Of a DNA stretch of 64,000 nt, positions 35,296 to 44,579 are shown piece after piece. Source of the DNA: JAPSGB01 sp963775185 (GTDB lineage: Bacteria > Myxococcota_A > Polyangia > Polyangiales > Polyangiaceae); NCBI GenBank assembly GCA_963775185.1, contig CAVZIE010000037.1, positions 496,001-560,000 of the forward strand, written 5' to 3'. Under the pieces are notes generated by a model, which was given only the letters and a program-made list of their open reading frames with translations, made no database searches and was not told the origin of the DNA. A program made the position numbers and the translations under genes. Position 1 is the first letter of the stretch. Each line of letters opens with the position of its first letter.

Positions 35296-36219
35296 ATGAT
35301 GAAGGAGTGGCGGGGCTTCTCGCTCGTCTACGCGCCGGACGGCTCGCTGATCTCGGCGGTCGGGTTCGACGCCGAGGACTTCCTGCGCGACGGCGCCGAG
35401 CTCGAGCGCATCTACCATCCGCCGGCGCTGACGCTCCACAAGGCCGGCGCGCATGTGGCTGCACTCGTGGCGATGCCGGCGTTCGCGACCAAGCGGCGCC
35501 TGATGCTGCGCGGGCTCGGCGACGCGGGCGTGGCGGTGCTCGGAGCGGCGCGGCTGGCAGTCCGCGAACTGGTGCTCGAGGAGGAGGGCCTGACTCCTCG
35601 CGGAGTGCGATCGCTCCTGCCGCTCGCGCCGCAGCTCGAGCTGTTGTCGCTCGCGCGCAACGAGGTCGTGGACGAGGGGAGCGAGGCGATCGCCGGGGCG
35701 CCGTTCGCGGCGCTGCGCTCGCTCGGTCTGCGCGGCTGCAAGCTCCGCGATGCAGCTGTCGTGGCGCTCGCGCGATCGACGCATCTCCCCTGCCTCCGCG
35801 AGCTCGATCTGCGCAGCGCGGAACCGGCCAGCTCGCCGTGGAAGAACCGGTTCGGCGGCGAGACCGCGCGTGCGCTCGCGGCTTCGCCGTGGGCCACGCA
35901 GCTCGAGATTCTCCGGCTTTCGCAGACCTCGCTCGGCGAGGGCGCCGCCGCGCTCGCCGGGATCGGCGCTCCCGGCCCGGTCGATCTGGATCTCCGCGAG
36001 TGCTACCTCGAGAGCGAGTCGACGATCGCGGCACTCGCGGCGGCGCCGTGGACGCGACTCGCGCGGATCGGCCTGTCGGGGAACCACATCCCGAGCGACG
36101 ACATGCAGGACTGCTACGACTACGACGGCACGCTCGTCGCACATGGTCCGAGGCCGCGCACGGCCGCCGAGCTCGCCGAGCGGTCGGGATTCGCCGCGCG
36201 TGGCGTCACGGTCTACTGA
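35296..36219 (+). CDS. Leucine-rich-repeat protein
   Basis: A 307-residue protein with no signal peptide. From about residue 85 it has leucine-rich repeats of the ribonuclease-inhibitor type (LRSLGLRGCKLRDAAVVALARS, LRELDLRSAE, LEILRLSQTSLGEGAAALAGIG, LDLRECYLESESTIAALA), and ends in a short non-repeat tail. LRR proteins mediate protein binding. The start MMKEWRGF is preferred over upstream codons, which overlap the tRNA-Ser. It converges with the Cys-rich lipoprotein gene. Partner unknown. Confidence 0.75.
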   Translation: MMKEWRGFSLVYAPDGSLISAVGFDAEDFLRDGAELERIYHPPALTLHKAGAHVAALVAMPAFATKRRLMLRGLGDAGVAVLGAARLAVRELVLEEEGLTPRGVRSLLPLAPQLELLSLARNEVVDEGSEAIAGAPFAALRSLGLRGCKLRDAAVVALARSTHLPCLRELDLRSAEPASSPWKNRFGGETARALAASPWATQLEILRLSQTSLGEGAAALAGIGAPGPVDLDLRECYLESESTIAALAAAPWTRLARIGLSGNHIPSDDMQDCYDYDGTLVAHGPRPRTAAELAERSGFAARGVTVY

Positions 36220-36244
36220 GTCGAGCCGGCGGTCGCGCCTTCAC

Positions 36245-37549
36245 CTAGCACGGCCCGTTGCTCCAGCCTGTGGTCCAGCTGGAGGCCGCGCAGACCTGGC
36301 AGGCGTTCGCCGGATTCTTGGCGCCGTCGGCGTAGATCGCGCCGTCGATGTAGCAGCCGGTCAGACACGCGCCGTTGCCGTCGCAGATCATGCCCGCGCC
36401 GCAGTCGGTGCCGGGCGCGAGCTCGGGATGCGTGCAGCCGTCGCCCTGGCACACATCACCGGTGCACGGGTTGGCGTCGTCCTCGCACGTCGTGCCGTCG
36501 GTGCTCGGTCGCGTGCACGCGGCGCTCTCGTCTTGACTCACCGCGCGGCAGGTTCCTGAGCCGCAGGTCTGGTCGGAGCAGCTGCGGATCTTGATTCCGT
36601 TGGTCGCGCACACGTCCGGAAACTTGCACGCCCCGTAGTCTCCGCAGGTCTCCGGACCGCAGACCGTGCCGTCCGGCAGCGGCGACCACTTCGAGTTGGT
36701 GATCGCGGTCTGGCAGGTGCGGCACGGGTCGGTGGGGTCCCGCGAGCCTTCCGCGGCTCCCTTGCCTCCGATCCAGCACGACGCGCTGCAGCTGCGGACG
36801 GACAACAGCACGATGCAGTTTCCGGCGCCGCATTTCGAACCGAGGTTGGCGCCCGGGTGCGTGCACTTGCCGGCATCGCACTGGTCGAGGGTGCACGCAT
36901 CGCCGTCGTCGGGACAGGCGATGCCCTTGGGGCGCGACGTCCAGCTGGTGATCGACGTCGACGGGTCGCACGCCTCGCACGGGTTGTCCGGATTCAGCGT
37001 ACCCGGATCGATGAAGCGGTCGTCGATGAAGCACCCGGTGCTGCACGCGAGCGCAAGGTCACAAGTGTTGTTGGCGCCACAGCTCGAGCCCGCGGATTCC
37101 GGTGCATGGACGCAGACACCGCCCGCGCAGTGGTCGTGGGTGCAGGCGTTGCTGTCGTCGTCGCACGGCTCGCCGTCTGCGACGGCGCTCAACGCGGTCC
37201 GTGTCGAGTTGGTGTCGCAGACCTGGCAGACGTTGTCCGGATCGGCGTCACCGGGTGCGTAGAAGCGTCCGCCCACACCGCACCCCGGGCGGCACTTCGC
37301 GTCGCCGTCGCAGACGCCCGACGTGCTGCACGGGGTTCCGGGCTGGAGCGCCGCGTGCTGGCAGACGCTGTCGACGCAGGCGTCGCTGGTGCACGGATTC
37401 CCGTCGTCCGCGCACGGCTTCGCTGCGGAGCAGGGCTCGGGACGCGCCCCTCCGGTGATCTGCGAGTCGTCGTACATCAGCGAGCACGCGGTGCCTCCCC
37501 CCAACGCCACGACGAGCAGCAGGAGCAAAGCCGAGCCCACGCGCATCAC
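36245..37549 (-). CDS. Cysteine-rich lipoprotein with repeated CxxDxCxxGxCxH-type motifs
   Basis: A 434-residue secreted protein with a lipoprotein signal (VVALGGGTACS, Cys about 22). It contains about 45 Cys in repeated units such as CADDGNPCTSDACVDSVCQH, CTHDHCAGGVC and CPDDGDACTLDQCDAGKC, a myxobacterial pattern of disulphide-rich repeats, with CQVC or CRTC motifs between. Such proteins are extracellular or outer-membrane anchored. No catalytic motif is visible. It is convergent with the LRR gene and 18 bp downstream of the PEGA gene on the same strand. Confidence 0.8.
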   Translation of the reverse strand: MMRVGSALLLLLVVALGGGTACSLMYDDSQITGGARPEPCSAAKPCADDGNPCTSDACVDSVCQHAALQPGTPCSTSGVCDGDAKCRPGCGVGGRFYAPGDADPDNVCQVCDTNSTRTALSAVADGEPCDDDSNACTHDHCAGGVCVHAPESAGSSCGANNTCDLALACSTGCFIDDRFIDPGTLNPDNPCEACDPSTSITSWTSRPKGIACPDDGDACTLDQCDAGKCTHPGANLGSKCGAGNCIVLLSVRSCSASCWIGGKGAAEGSRDPTDPCRTCQTAITNSKWSPLPDGTVCGPETCGDYGACKFPDVCATNGIKIRSCSDQTCGSGTCRAVSQDESAACTRPSTDGTTCEDDANPCTGDVCQGDGCTHPELAPGTDCGAGMICDGNGACLTGCYIDGAIYADGAKNPANACQVCAASSWTTGWSNGPC

Positions 37550-37567
37550 AGGCGTAGTCTACAGTCT

Positions 37568-38404
37568 TTAGAAGCGGCCGGACACGTTCGCGATTCCCGA
37601 GCCGCGCGCCACGCGGACATCGACGTCGATCGTCCCCACCGCGCGTTCCTTGTGCGGCGCAGAACGCAGGAACAGAAACGTCGCGACCCCCAGCGACACC
37701 AGCCCGGCGCCGACCGCGATGTCGCCCGCGAGGTAGCGGCTGCGGATCGAGTCCGATCGATCCTGCGGGCACGCGGGCGCGCACTGGCTCTTCGCGTCCG
37801 CCTCGGCGCGTTTGCCGTCGACCCAGAAGTAGCTGCCGACGCCGAGCCCGATCACGCCCGCGACGCCGAACACGTACGCCGGGGCCCGGGCGGGCGTCGG
37901 CTTGGCCGCGGCAGGGGTCGACGGCGCGGCGAACCGGACATCGACCACGCGGGCCTTCTCGCCCTCGCGCAACAGCACCTTGCGGACGATCGGCGTCGCG
38001 TCGCCGTGCTCGAAGGTGAGCTCGTGGGCGCCCGGATCGACGGGCAGCGCCATGCCGTTCAAGCGGTCGGCGACCTTCTTGCCGTCGACGAGCACCCGCA
38101 CATCGACAAGATCGACGCCATGCTCGTCCTTCACCCGTACCGCGAGCGACGGCGTGACGGCGTCGACCTCGGGGAGCCACCGGACGCAGTCGGACTTGAT
38201 GAACTCCGGGCAGGTCGGCTGGCTGCACACGAGCAGGCTCTCCCTGGCAGCGAGCAACTTGTCCGTCTTCCTTTGTTCCTGGGCCTGCTCGTAGCTCTCA
38301 GCGCACGCCGCCTTGTCGGGCGTCGCTTCATCGGCCGCGGCGAGGCGCGTCACGGGCAGCAGCACGACCAGCCACGCCAGCAGCATTCGCCGGGCGGCTC
38401 TCAC
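37568..38404 (-). CDS. PEGA-domain membrane protein coupled to a Ser/Thr kinase
   Basis: A 278-residue protein. A signal peptide (AARRMLLAWLVVLLPVTRLAAADE) leads to a Cys-containing region (about 28-65), then a PEGA-like domain (about 75-145: AVRVKDEHGVDLVDVRVLVDGKKVADRLNGMALPVDPGAHELTFEHGD). Two transmembrane helices follow near 165-185 and 225-245. The start is GTG 38404, whose GTGA overlaps the upstream kinase stop by four bases, so kinase and PEGA protein are cotranslated. PEGA domains are envelope-associated; it may be the periplasmic sensor partner or a substrate of the kinase. Confidence 0.78.
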   Translation of the reverse strand: MRAARRMLLAWLVVLLPVTRLAAADEATPDKAACAESYEQAQEQRKTDKLLAARESLLVCSQPTCPEFIKSDCVRWLPEVDAVTPSLAVRVKDEHGVDLVDVRVLVDGKKVADRLNGMALPVDPGAHELTFEHGDATPIVRKVLLREGEKARVVDVRFAAPSTPAAAKPTPARAPAYVFGVAGVIGLGVGSYFWVDGKRAEADAKSQCAPACPQDRSDSIRSRYLAGDIAVGAGLVSLGVATFLFLRSAPHKERAVGTIDVDVRVARGSGIANVSGRF

Positions 38405-40044
38405 AGGCACTCCGGGCGCGGGTGTCGGATGCCGTCCTTGCCGACGGTGAACGGCAGCGTGCAGTCGGGCTTGCGCGCCTTGGTGCCGCTCGCGACACGC
38501 GCGCGCTTCGCGCTCGGTGCCGCCGACGGCTGCACGCGCGGTAGCGGCGGCGGCTCCGGTGCGCTCCCGGTTTGCTCGATCCGTGCGGGCGCCGGCGCTT
38601 CCGGCGCGGGTGCGGGCGTGTCCGGTGCGCGTGCGGGCGCCGACGCGGGCAGCGAGCGTGCGGCCGCCGACGCCTGGAGCGCGCTTGCCTGCGCCGAGAT
38701 CAACCGCCTTTGCAACAACAGCACCGTCGTCACGACAAACGCTATCACAAGAGCGCCGCCGAGCCGCATGGCGCGCGAGGTGCGGCGCGCCCCGCGATCG
38801 CGCACCTCCGGCCACGTCATCACCGACAGCGACGCACTCGGCGTCGGCGGCGACGAATCCCGATCCTCCGTTTGCCGGGCGGCCTGGCACGGTGCGCTCT
38901 CGATCTCCACGACCTGCTCGGCGCGCCGCTGGAGCGAGGCGCCACCCACGCGCTCCACCCACTCGCCGACCTCGTGGGTCATGGCGACACCGGTGCGCTC
39001 CAGATCGACGGCAAACTCCCGTGCGGTCTGGTAGCGCGCCGCGGGATCGCGCTCCAGCGCGCGCATCACCACGGCCTCGAGCTCCGGCGAGATCGACGGA
39101 TCGACGGCGCGCGGCGAGGTCACGGGACGCTCGGCGAGCAGCACCATGATCGCGAACGGGTCGTCGACGTTGAACATGCGCTCGCCGGTCAGCGCTTCCC
39201 ACAGCACCACGCCGGCGGCGAACACGTCCGACCGCCGGTCGACGGTGCCGCGCAGCTGCTCGGGCGCCATGTAGCGAACCTTGCCCTTGATCTGGCCTTC
39301 GCGCGTGCTCTGCACGCGCATCGCGGCCTTCGCGACGCCGAAGTCGAGGACGCGCGCGTTGCCGTCCGCTCCGACCATGACGTTCTGCGGGCTCACGTCG
39401 CGGTGGACGATGTTCAGGGGGTCGCCGCGCTCGCTGCGCGCTTCGTGGGCCGCGTGCAAGCCGTGCAGCGCGCCCGCCATGATCGCCGTGGCGATCCGCG
39501 TCGGGATGCGGCGTCCTTGCTTGCGCACCGAACGATGGAGTTGCGACAGCGACTCGCCCTGCACGTACTCCATCACCAGGAACACTTCGCCTTCGATCGG
39601 CACTACGTCGATCGTCGCGACCACGTTCGGGTGCTGGATGCGCGCCGCGAGCCGCGCCTCGTCGAGGAACATCGAGACGAACTCGGGATCCTTGGCCAGA
39701 TGCGCGTGCAAGCGTTTGATCGCGACGGTGCGCGAGAAGCCGACGGGCCCCACCAGCCGGCCGAAGTGCACGGTTGCCATGCCGCCGGCCGCGATTTCGC
39801 CGTACAAGGCGTAGCGACCGACGAACCGCGGCGCGGTGCTCGCGCTCGCGGCGTCCGCGCGGCGGGGCAGCGGCGGCGGCACGCTCCGCTCGCCGCTCGA
39901 GGGCGTTGCTCGCGGGGAGACGGTGTCGCCGGTCTCCGCGCCTGTCGATGACAGATCCGCTCCCGTGCTGCCTCCCCTGCCGCCCCGGGATGTCGATCTC
40001 GACGTCACCCGACCCAAGGTATACGGCGCGTATACGTTCGTCAA
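38401..40044 (-). CDS. Transmembrane Ser/Thr protein kinase
   Basis: A 547-residue kinase. The N-terminal 75 residues are Ser/Thr/Pro-rich and likely disordered. The kinase core (about 78-345) is complete: Gly loop AAGGMATVHFG, Lys110 in VAIK, HRDVSPQN at 214-221, DFG at 234-236, and the YMAPE activation loop end. One transmembrane helix (about 430-447) is followed by an Ala/Pro-rich periplasmic tail ending PFTVGKDGIRHPRPECL. It overlaps the PEGA protein gene by four bases, so the two likely act together across the inner membrane. It is one of four Hanks-type kinases in the window. Confidence 0.9.
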   Translation of the reverse strand: MTNVYAPYTLGRVTSRSTSRGGRGGSTGADLSSTGAETGDTVSPRATPSSGERSVPPPLPRRADAASASTAPRFVGRYALYGEIAAGGMATVHFGRLVGPVGFSRTVAIKRLHAHLAKDPEFVSMFLDEARLAARIQHPNVVATIDVVPIEGEVFLVMEYVQGESLSQLHRSVRKQGRRIPTRIATAIMAGALHGLHAAHEARSERGDPLNIVHRDVSPQNVMVGADGNARVLDFGVAKAAMRVQSTREGQIKGKVRYMAPEQLRGTVDRRSDVFAAGVVLWEALTGERMFNVDDPFAIMVLLAERPVTSPRAVDPSISPELEAVVMRALERDPAARYQTAREFAVDLERTGVAMTHEVGEWVERVGGASLQRRAEQVVEIESAPCQAARQTEDRDSSPPTPSASLSVMTWPEVRDRGARRTSRAMRLGGALVIAFVVTTVLLLQRRLISAQASALQASAAARSLPASAPARAPDTPAPAPEAPAPARIEQTGSAPEPPPLPRVQPSAAPSAKRARVASGTKARKPDCTLPFTVGKDGIRHPRPECL

Positions 40045-40078
40045 GCGAAGGCGCGGTGGGCATTTTCGCTGCGTTGCG

Positions 40079-40215
40079 TCATCTTAACCAACCCCAGACG
40101 AGGTCCGCTGGCCCATCCGTCTCGGCGAGGGCGCTGTCGTACGAGTCGCCGACGCTACCCACCGACGCTTCGATGCCTGCTTCTTTCAGCCGCTCGGTGT
40201 AGCGAATCGACGGAT
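40079..40215 (-). pseudogene. Remnant of an IS3-family transposase (OrfB)
   Basis: On the minus strand the frame reads SIRYTERLKEAGIEASVGSV followed by GDSYDSALAET, closely matching the C-terminal catalytic block of IS3-family OrfB (YTERLxEAGIxPSVGSVGDSYDNALAE). It then diverges after ten residues and stops. Only 40-45 codons survive and no terminal inverted repeats are seen, so this is a fossil, not an active element. Confidence 0.8.
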
Positions 40216-40638
40216 CCCCGAGGCGGCTCCGCGTGCCTGCCCCTGTACCTTTGACGCAGCCTCGGTCGTCCGGTTCGCGATAGGGTCGCGGCCGAGGTGA
40301 GGCCAGACCGTCGGGAGCTACCTTGTGCCCCCTGTGCTTGGAGCGCCTGGGGGGGACGTGTGCCCTGGCGGCCTTGCCGCGACGGACACCCAGTGGGGAG
40401 TTGCGCCTCGAGCGCCAGTACAGGGCCGGAATAGAGCGTCGCGGTGGCCGATCCCGACAGGCCCCCCACGTGAGGGCGAACGAAAGGCGTAGGAAGCGCG
40501 CGAGTTGCGGGTGGGCCCACGTGGGCTCGAGATCCGTCACATCTTGCGTGAGCGGATTGGTCAGGCAGGACTTCGAGCTAGCTGAGCTCGGGGACGCGCG
40601 AGAAAGACGCGAACCCGATTCGGGTTCGATGCCTGATT

Positions 40639-40833
40639 CTCGGATATCGCCTCGACCTCGTCGTTGGACATCGCATCCTCCTCGAGCTGAAGGCGGCCCC
40701 GCGCTTGCTCCCGATTCATGAGGCTCGGGTCATCCCACCACGCCTGCCGGTTGGCTTGCTCGTCGACTTCAACGTCACCGCCCTGCGGAATGGCTTGCGA
40801 CGGCTCGTGCCTGAATACCCGAAGTCCATCTAG
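40639..40833 (+). pseudogene. Remnant of a GxxExxY-family protein (PD-(D/E)xK-like)
   Basis: The frame reads LGYRLDLVVGHRILLELKA and then LPVGLLVDFNVTALRNGLRRLV, ending PKSI and TAG at 40831-40833. This follows the C-terminal pattern of GxxExxY proteins (YRxDLVV...VELKA...GLLINFNVxxLxxGIRR). About three residues seem deleted between HEARV and LPVGLL, and the N-terminal half is missing or out of frame. Function of the family is unknown; it is common near mobile elements. Confidence 0.65.
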
Positions 40834-41134
40834 ACCTTCCGTTCTTTCGCCCTTCCTGTGAAGACCCAACAGGGTGGGGATAGTCGGAGAAGCGATCAAT
40901 GATGAGCCCACGTGAGGGCGAAAAGAAAGTCGTCGCCGACGATTTCGCGCTTGACGCGTTTCGCAGCCGACGTGGCCCGTCGATCGCCGTTCGCCGCCGG
41001 AGTGCGTCGCTGTCGTCGCTGTGGGCCCGCACGCGCGCGGCGAGCGACGCGGGCGACGCGAAACGCGTTCCGGCTGGCGTTCGCGCGGCAGAGCGCCGCT
41101 CGGGAGGCTTCGAAACAGCATGTTATGAATACGT

Positions 41135-42610
41135 ATGACCGATCACCACAACGACTGGAAGCGCGCCCACTCCGCGCTCGTGCGCATCGCGGCCGAGCGC
41201 GCGGCGCTGGACCACGACGAGGGGCGCTGGCTGTTGGTCGCGCGAGGCGCGCGCGTGCACGATCGGTTCGGCTTCGCGACGTTCGCCGAGTATGTCGAGC
41301 GCGTGCTTGGCTACGGGCCGCGGGTGACGGAGGAGAAGCTCCGCATCGCCGAAGCGCTGCAGCGGCTGCCGGTACTCGCGGCGGCGCTCGCCGCCGGCGG
41401 TCTCTCGTGGTCGGCGGTTCGCGAGCTGACGCGCGTCGCCGTCGGGGAGACGGAGCGCGAGTGGCTGGCCGCGGCAAGGTCGCGCACCGTGCGCGAAGTG
41501 GAGCGGCTGGTGAGCGGGCGCCGGCCCGGCGACACGCCGGCGGATCCGGCGCGCCCGGAAGCGCGCCGGCACACGCTTCGCTTCGACGTCGCCGCGGAGA
41601 CGCTCGCGACGTTCCGCGAAGCGATGGTGAAGCTGCGTCGTGAAAGCGACGGGGCGCTGGATGACGACGCGGCGCTGCTGCTGATGGCGCGCGCCGTGCT
41701 CGGCGGTCCGACCGACGCCGGTCGCGCGAGCTACCAGATCGCGATGACCGTGTGCGCGTGCTGTGGCGCCGGTACGCAGCAGGGCAAGGGCGAGGCGTTC
41801 GCCGTCGACGCTGGGATTGTCGAGATGGCCGAGTGCGACGCGCAGCACATCTACGAGAGCGAGCGAGCGACGCAGACGATTCCGCCGGCGACGCAGTCGA
41901 TTCCGCCGGCGACGCAGTCGATTCCGCCGGCGACGCGGCGCGCGGTGCTGCGCCGCGACGGCGGGCGCTGCCAGGTGCCCGGCTGCTGCAACGCGATCTT
42001 CGTCGACATCCACCACGTGCGTCCGCGCGCCGATGGCGGCAGCCACGATCCGGAGTTATTGCTTGTTCTATGCGGTGCGCATCATCGCGCGCTGCATCGC
42101 GGCCGCTTCACCATCGAGGGACGTGCGTCGACCGGCTTCGTCTTCCGCCACGCCGACGGATCACCGTACGGGCAGATGGCGGCGCGGGCGCCGACCGACA
42201 ACGCGGCGCGGGCGCTTTCGGCGCTTTGCGGGCTCGGCTTCAAGCACGGCGAAGCGGCGCGGGCGATCGCGAGCGCCCGCGTGGGGGACGGCAGCAGCGT
42301 CGAGCAGGTTCTGCGCGCGGCGTTCGCCGAGCTGCCGGCGCGCGCGCTGCGCGTGAGGGACAGCGCAACGCCGAGCTACACCGTCGGCTCCTTGCCGGAC
42401 TCCCGAGCGCCAGGCCGCCGCACTTCTCGATCGCCCGGGGCGCGGATCGTCGAGCGAGTTGTCGCGAGCTCTGGCGCCGCCGACCAACGTCGCGGCACGA
42501 GCAGCGGGATTCCGCGCCGGACCGGCAGCCAGCGGCAATCGAGTCGACGATGTGCGCAGCGCTGTCGGGCGCGGTGGTCGCGCCGGCCGGTCGAGGTTCG
42601 GCTCGCGTGA
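41135..42610 (+). CDS. HNH endonuclease with RuvA C-terminal-like domain
   Basis: A 491-residue protein. The N-terminal 200 residues match the DUF222-type helical region that precedes HNH nucleases. Three TQSIPPA-like repeats (21-bp unit, 41867-41929) follow. The HNH domain (about 270-320) has CQVPGCCNAIFVDIHHVRPR and LCGAHHRALH with the zinc Cys and catalytic His. Residues about 350-410 (NAARALSALCGLGFKHGEAARAIASARVG) match RuvA domain III. The C-terminal 70 residues are Arg/Ser-rich and contain the in-frame dispersed element (42508-42527), encoding SGIPRRTGS. It may be a mobile or self-acting nuclease. Its start lies in an A/T-rich patch. Confidence 0.8.
   Translation: MTDHHNDWKRAHSALVRIAAERAALDHDEGRWLLVARGARVHDRFGFATFAEYVERVLGYGPRVTEEKLRIAEALQRLPVLAAALAAGGLSWSAVRELTRVAVGETEREWLAAARSRTVREVERLVSGRRPGDTPADPARPEARRHTLRFDVAAETLATFREAMVKLRRESDGALDDDAALLLMARAVLGGPTDAGRASYQIAMTVCACCGAGTQQGKGEAFAVDAGIVEMAECDAQHIYESERATQTIPPATQSIPPATQSIPPATRRAVLRRDGGRCQVPGCCNAIFVDIHHVRPRADGGSHDPELLLVLCGAHHRALHRGRFTIEGRASTGFVFRHADGSPYGQMAARAPTDNAARALSALCGLGFKHGEAARAIASARVGDGSSVEQVLRAAFAELPARALRVRDSATPSYTVGSLPDSRAPGRRTSRSPGARIVERVVASSGAADQRRGTSSGIPRRTGSQRQSSRRCAQRCRARWSRRPVEVRLA
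42508..42527 (-). repeat. Dispersed 20-bp near-palindrome inside the HNH gene (exact copy)
   Basis: Exact consensus copy, in frame near the 3' end of the HNH nuclease gene, encoding GIPRRTG. Confidence 0.9.
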
Positions 42611-42763
42611 CGAGAGCACGTCGGCGCTAGCGCTTCACCAACGCTTCGGCGAGCGACGTGCGTTCAGGTGCGTTTGCGCTTGGCCGGTCGGTTGGCGGCT
42701 GCGGCCTTCTTGTTCGCGGACGTTGGGCGCGGAATCGCGACCCGTTGCCGGGCGTTTCGCGGG

Positions 42764-42941
42764 TTACGAAATCGCTCGCCCTGACATGCGCTCTGTTCGT
42801 CGTCGGCTGCCAGAGCCCGGCTGCCGCGCCCCGGGGACGTCCTGGCGTGGCAGTTCGCGATTGACGGACTGCCGGGCGTGGATCGGCGCAGCGGCGCGAT
42901 CGTCGTCGCGGACGACGGCGTCGGCCAAGGAGATGATCACG
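42764..42941 (+). pseudogene. Fragment of a lipoprotein gene
   Basis: Between HNH and the next minus-strand gene, one frame reads TKSLALTCALFVVGCQSPAAAP, a lipoprotein signal with acylated Cys. A +1 shift near 42832 gives PGDVLAWQFAIDGLPGVDRRS and IVVADDGVGQ, which would continue a protein. No start codon precedes it and no continuation follows 42941, so it looks like a truncated, shifted fragment. Low certainty. Confidence 0.35.
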
Positions 42942-44077
42942 TCACTTCGCGAGCGAGCGCGCCCACTGCGCGACCGTCGACGCGGTGACGAACGCCGTCT
43001 GATCGGGGATCGTCGTCGTGCCCGACAGATCGATGTCGCTGCGGCAGTACTTGGCGGCCTTGAACAAGCGCGTCCCGAGCTTTGCTCCGGTGATGCGATT
43101 GTACGCCGTCGCCGTCTCGTCGTAGAGCGTCAGCTTGCCGGTGGACGTCCCGCGCGACGAGCCGCTCGACTTCTCGGTCAGCTGGTAGGCGCAGGTGTCC
43201 TCGCGCGTCTGGCTCTTCGAGATCGCGACCACGGCCACGTCCGCCAGCGTCGCGCTGCTCGGCCCCGCCGACGCGCACGCGGCCGCCGCCAGGTACAGCG
43301 CGGCCCGGCGCGCAGCGGGGACCGCCGCGTGCCCGGCACTCTCCCACGGGAACAGGATCGGGCCGCTTTCAGCCGCCTCGAGCGCGGTCTTCAGCGGATT
43401 CGCGACCCGCTCCGAGTTCAGCTCGACCGTGCCGGTGACCTTCACCTTGTCGGGGAAGGTCAGCGCGAGCGTGGTCGAACCGAGGGACTGGGGCTCCTTC
43501 GCGCACAGCGTCGCGAGCGGCAGCTCCTTCAGCGGCGGCTGCGTCGCGATCGTCACCGTCGCGTCGATCTCTGCCGTCCTTGGCGGTGAAGCTCTGGTCG
43601 CCGAGCTCGGCGACGGTGCCCGACTCCACGTCGAGCTCCAGCCGGCCAGTGGGCGCCAGGGTCAGCGTCCCCCCGCACTTTCGCGCGACGCAGGCGATGG
43701 TGCCGTAGTCGTTCACGTCGAGCTTCGGCGGCAAGCCGGACGCCGAGAGATCGACACTGGTCCGCGCCTTTCCCGAACCCGCGCCGACCTCGATCGTGAC
43801 GACCTTGTTCTTCTTGTTGGCGTTCACGCCTTCAAGGTCGACTTCGAGATCGACCTCGCCCGGCGTAGTTCGTGTCAACGGGCGTGCACTCGAGTCCGCC
43901 CGACGCGCAGGTGACGCGCTGGTTCTTCCCGGACTTCACGTGCACCAGCATCACGGTGTTCGACCCGGGCTTGTAGCCGGTCGCCTTCGCCTCGACGCTC
44001 GCCTTCTTGCACGCGAAGAGCGCGCACACGACGAGGACACACCCGCCCACCGACCCTCGCGCCACACGCAACGGCAT
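42942..44077 (-). CDS. Lipoprotein of unknown function, split into three frames
   Basis: Three consecutive frames make one protein of about 375 residues. Start ATG 44077 gives a lipoprotein signal (CVLVVCALFACKK). The next segment (GEVDLEVDLEGVNANKKNKVVTIEVGAGS, LDVESGTVAELGDQSFTAKD) is beta-rich. The last segment (IDATVTIATQPPLKELP ... VAQWARSLAK) contains a helical region and Cys pairs. Removing one base of a CCC run near 43859-43861 and one of a CC near 43573-43574 joins all frames. No homologue is recognised. It resembles other secreted, beta-rich myxobacterial lipoproteins. Both shifts are at short homopolymers. Confidence 0.6.
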
Positions 44078-44153
44078 CGGTCGAATCTAGTCGAAGTCCC
44101 GCCCCCGGCCCAGCACGATCATCCGCGCGGGGCGCCGGTGGTAGAGTGCGGCG

Positions 44154-44579
44154 ATGCATCCGGCGGAGCGACTCGCGCTGATCGCGGTGGTCCTGGGCGC
44201 GCTGCTCGCTTGCGGCGAGGCCTATCCGTACGTCCTGGTCCGCGTGCGGGTCCCGACGACCGGAGCGCCGGATCCCGCCAAGCTGCACCTCGAGGCGGAC
44301 AACTCCAGCGACCGCGCGTTCGTGCCGCACCTGTCGCACGCCGACCCGCTCGAGCCGAAGGCTTTTCCCGGCGGCGTGGACCTCGAGCTGCAGACCAGCA
44401 TCGGCCCTACACGGTACGTGTACGTCCACGCCTGGTACGACGCGAACGGCAACGGGCGCGTGGACTCCGGAGACGCGATCGGCGATCTGTCGCCCGCACC
44501 GTTCGCGGCGCACGACCGCGGCGGCTGCGCGAGCAACAAGAACCGCGCGCCGGATCTCGTCCTCGTTCGCGTGCCGTGA
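44154..44579 (+). CDS. Small lipoprotein with a calcium-loop-like segment
   Basis: A 141-residue protein with a lipoprotein signal (LIAVVLGALLACGEA). Its C-terminal part contains YDANGNGRVDSGDAIGDLS, an EF-hand-like or dockerin-like loop DxNGNGxxDSGD that could bind calcium. Its stop overlaps by one base the start of the next gene (TGATG), so the two are coupled. Confidence 0.72.
   Translation: MHPAERLALIAVVLGALLACGEAYPYVLVRVRVPTTGAPDPAKLHLEADNSSDRAFVPHLSHADPLEPKAFPGGVDLELQTSIGPTRYVYVHAWYDANGNGRVDSGDAIGDLSPAPFAAHDRGGCASNKNRAPDLVLVRVP

Larger units (their letters stand above)
40045..41134. other. Gene-poor region with decayed mobile-element remnants
   Basis: About 1.1 kb lies between the kinase start and the HNH gene, with no intact gene. 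It contains an IS3-type transposase remnant (40079-40215, minus) and a GxxExxY-type remnant (about 40639-40833, plus). Two related words (CCCACGTGAGGGCGAA at about 40466 and 40907) occur. Some stretches are less G+C-rich than the neighbours. Confidence 0.65.

Noticed and set aside
40561..41121. A minus-strand ORF of 186 residues across the relic zone
   Set aside because: Its sequence is antisense to the GxxExxY remnant and otherwise low complexity.
42720..42740. Another copy of the dispersed element near 42730
   Set aside because: Only GGGCGCGGAATCGCG is shared, less than 60 percent of the consensus.
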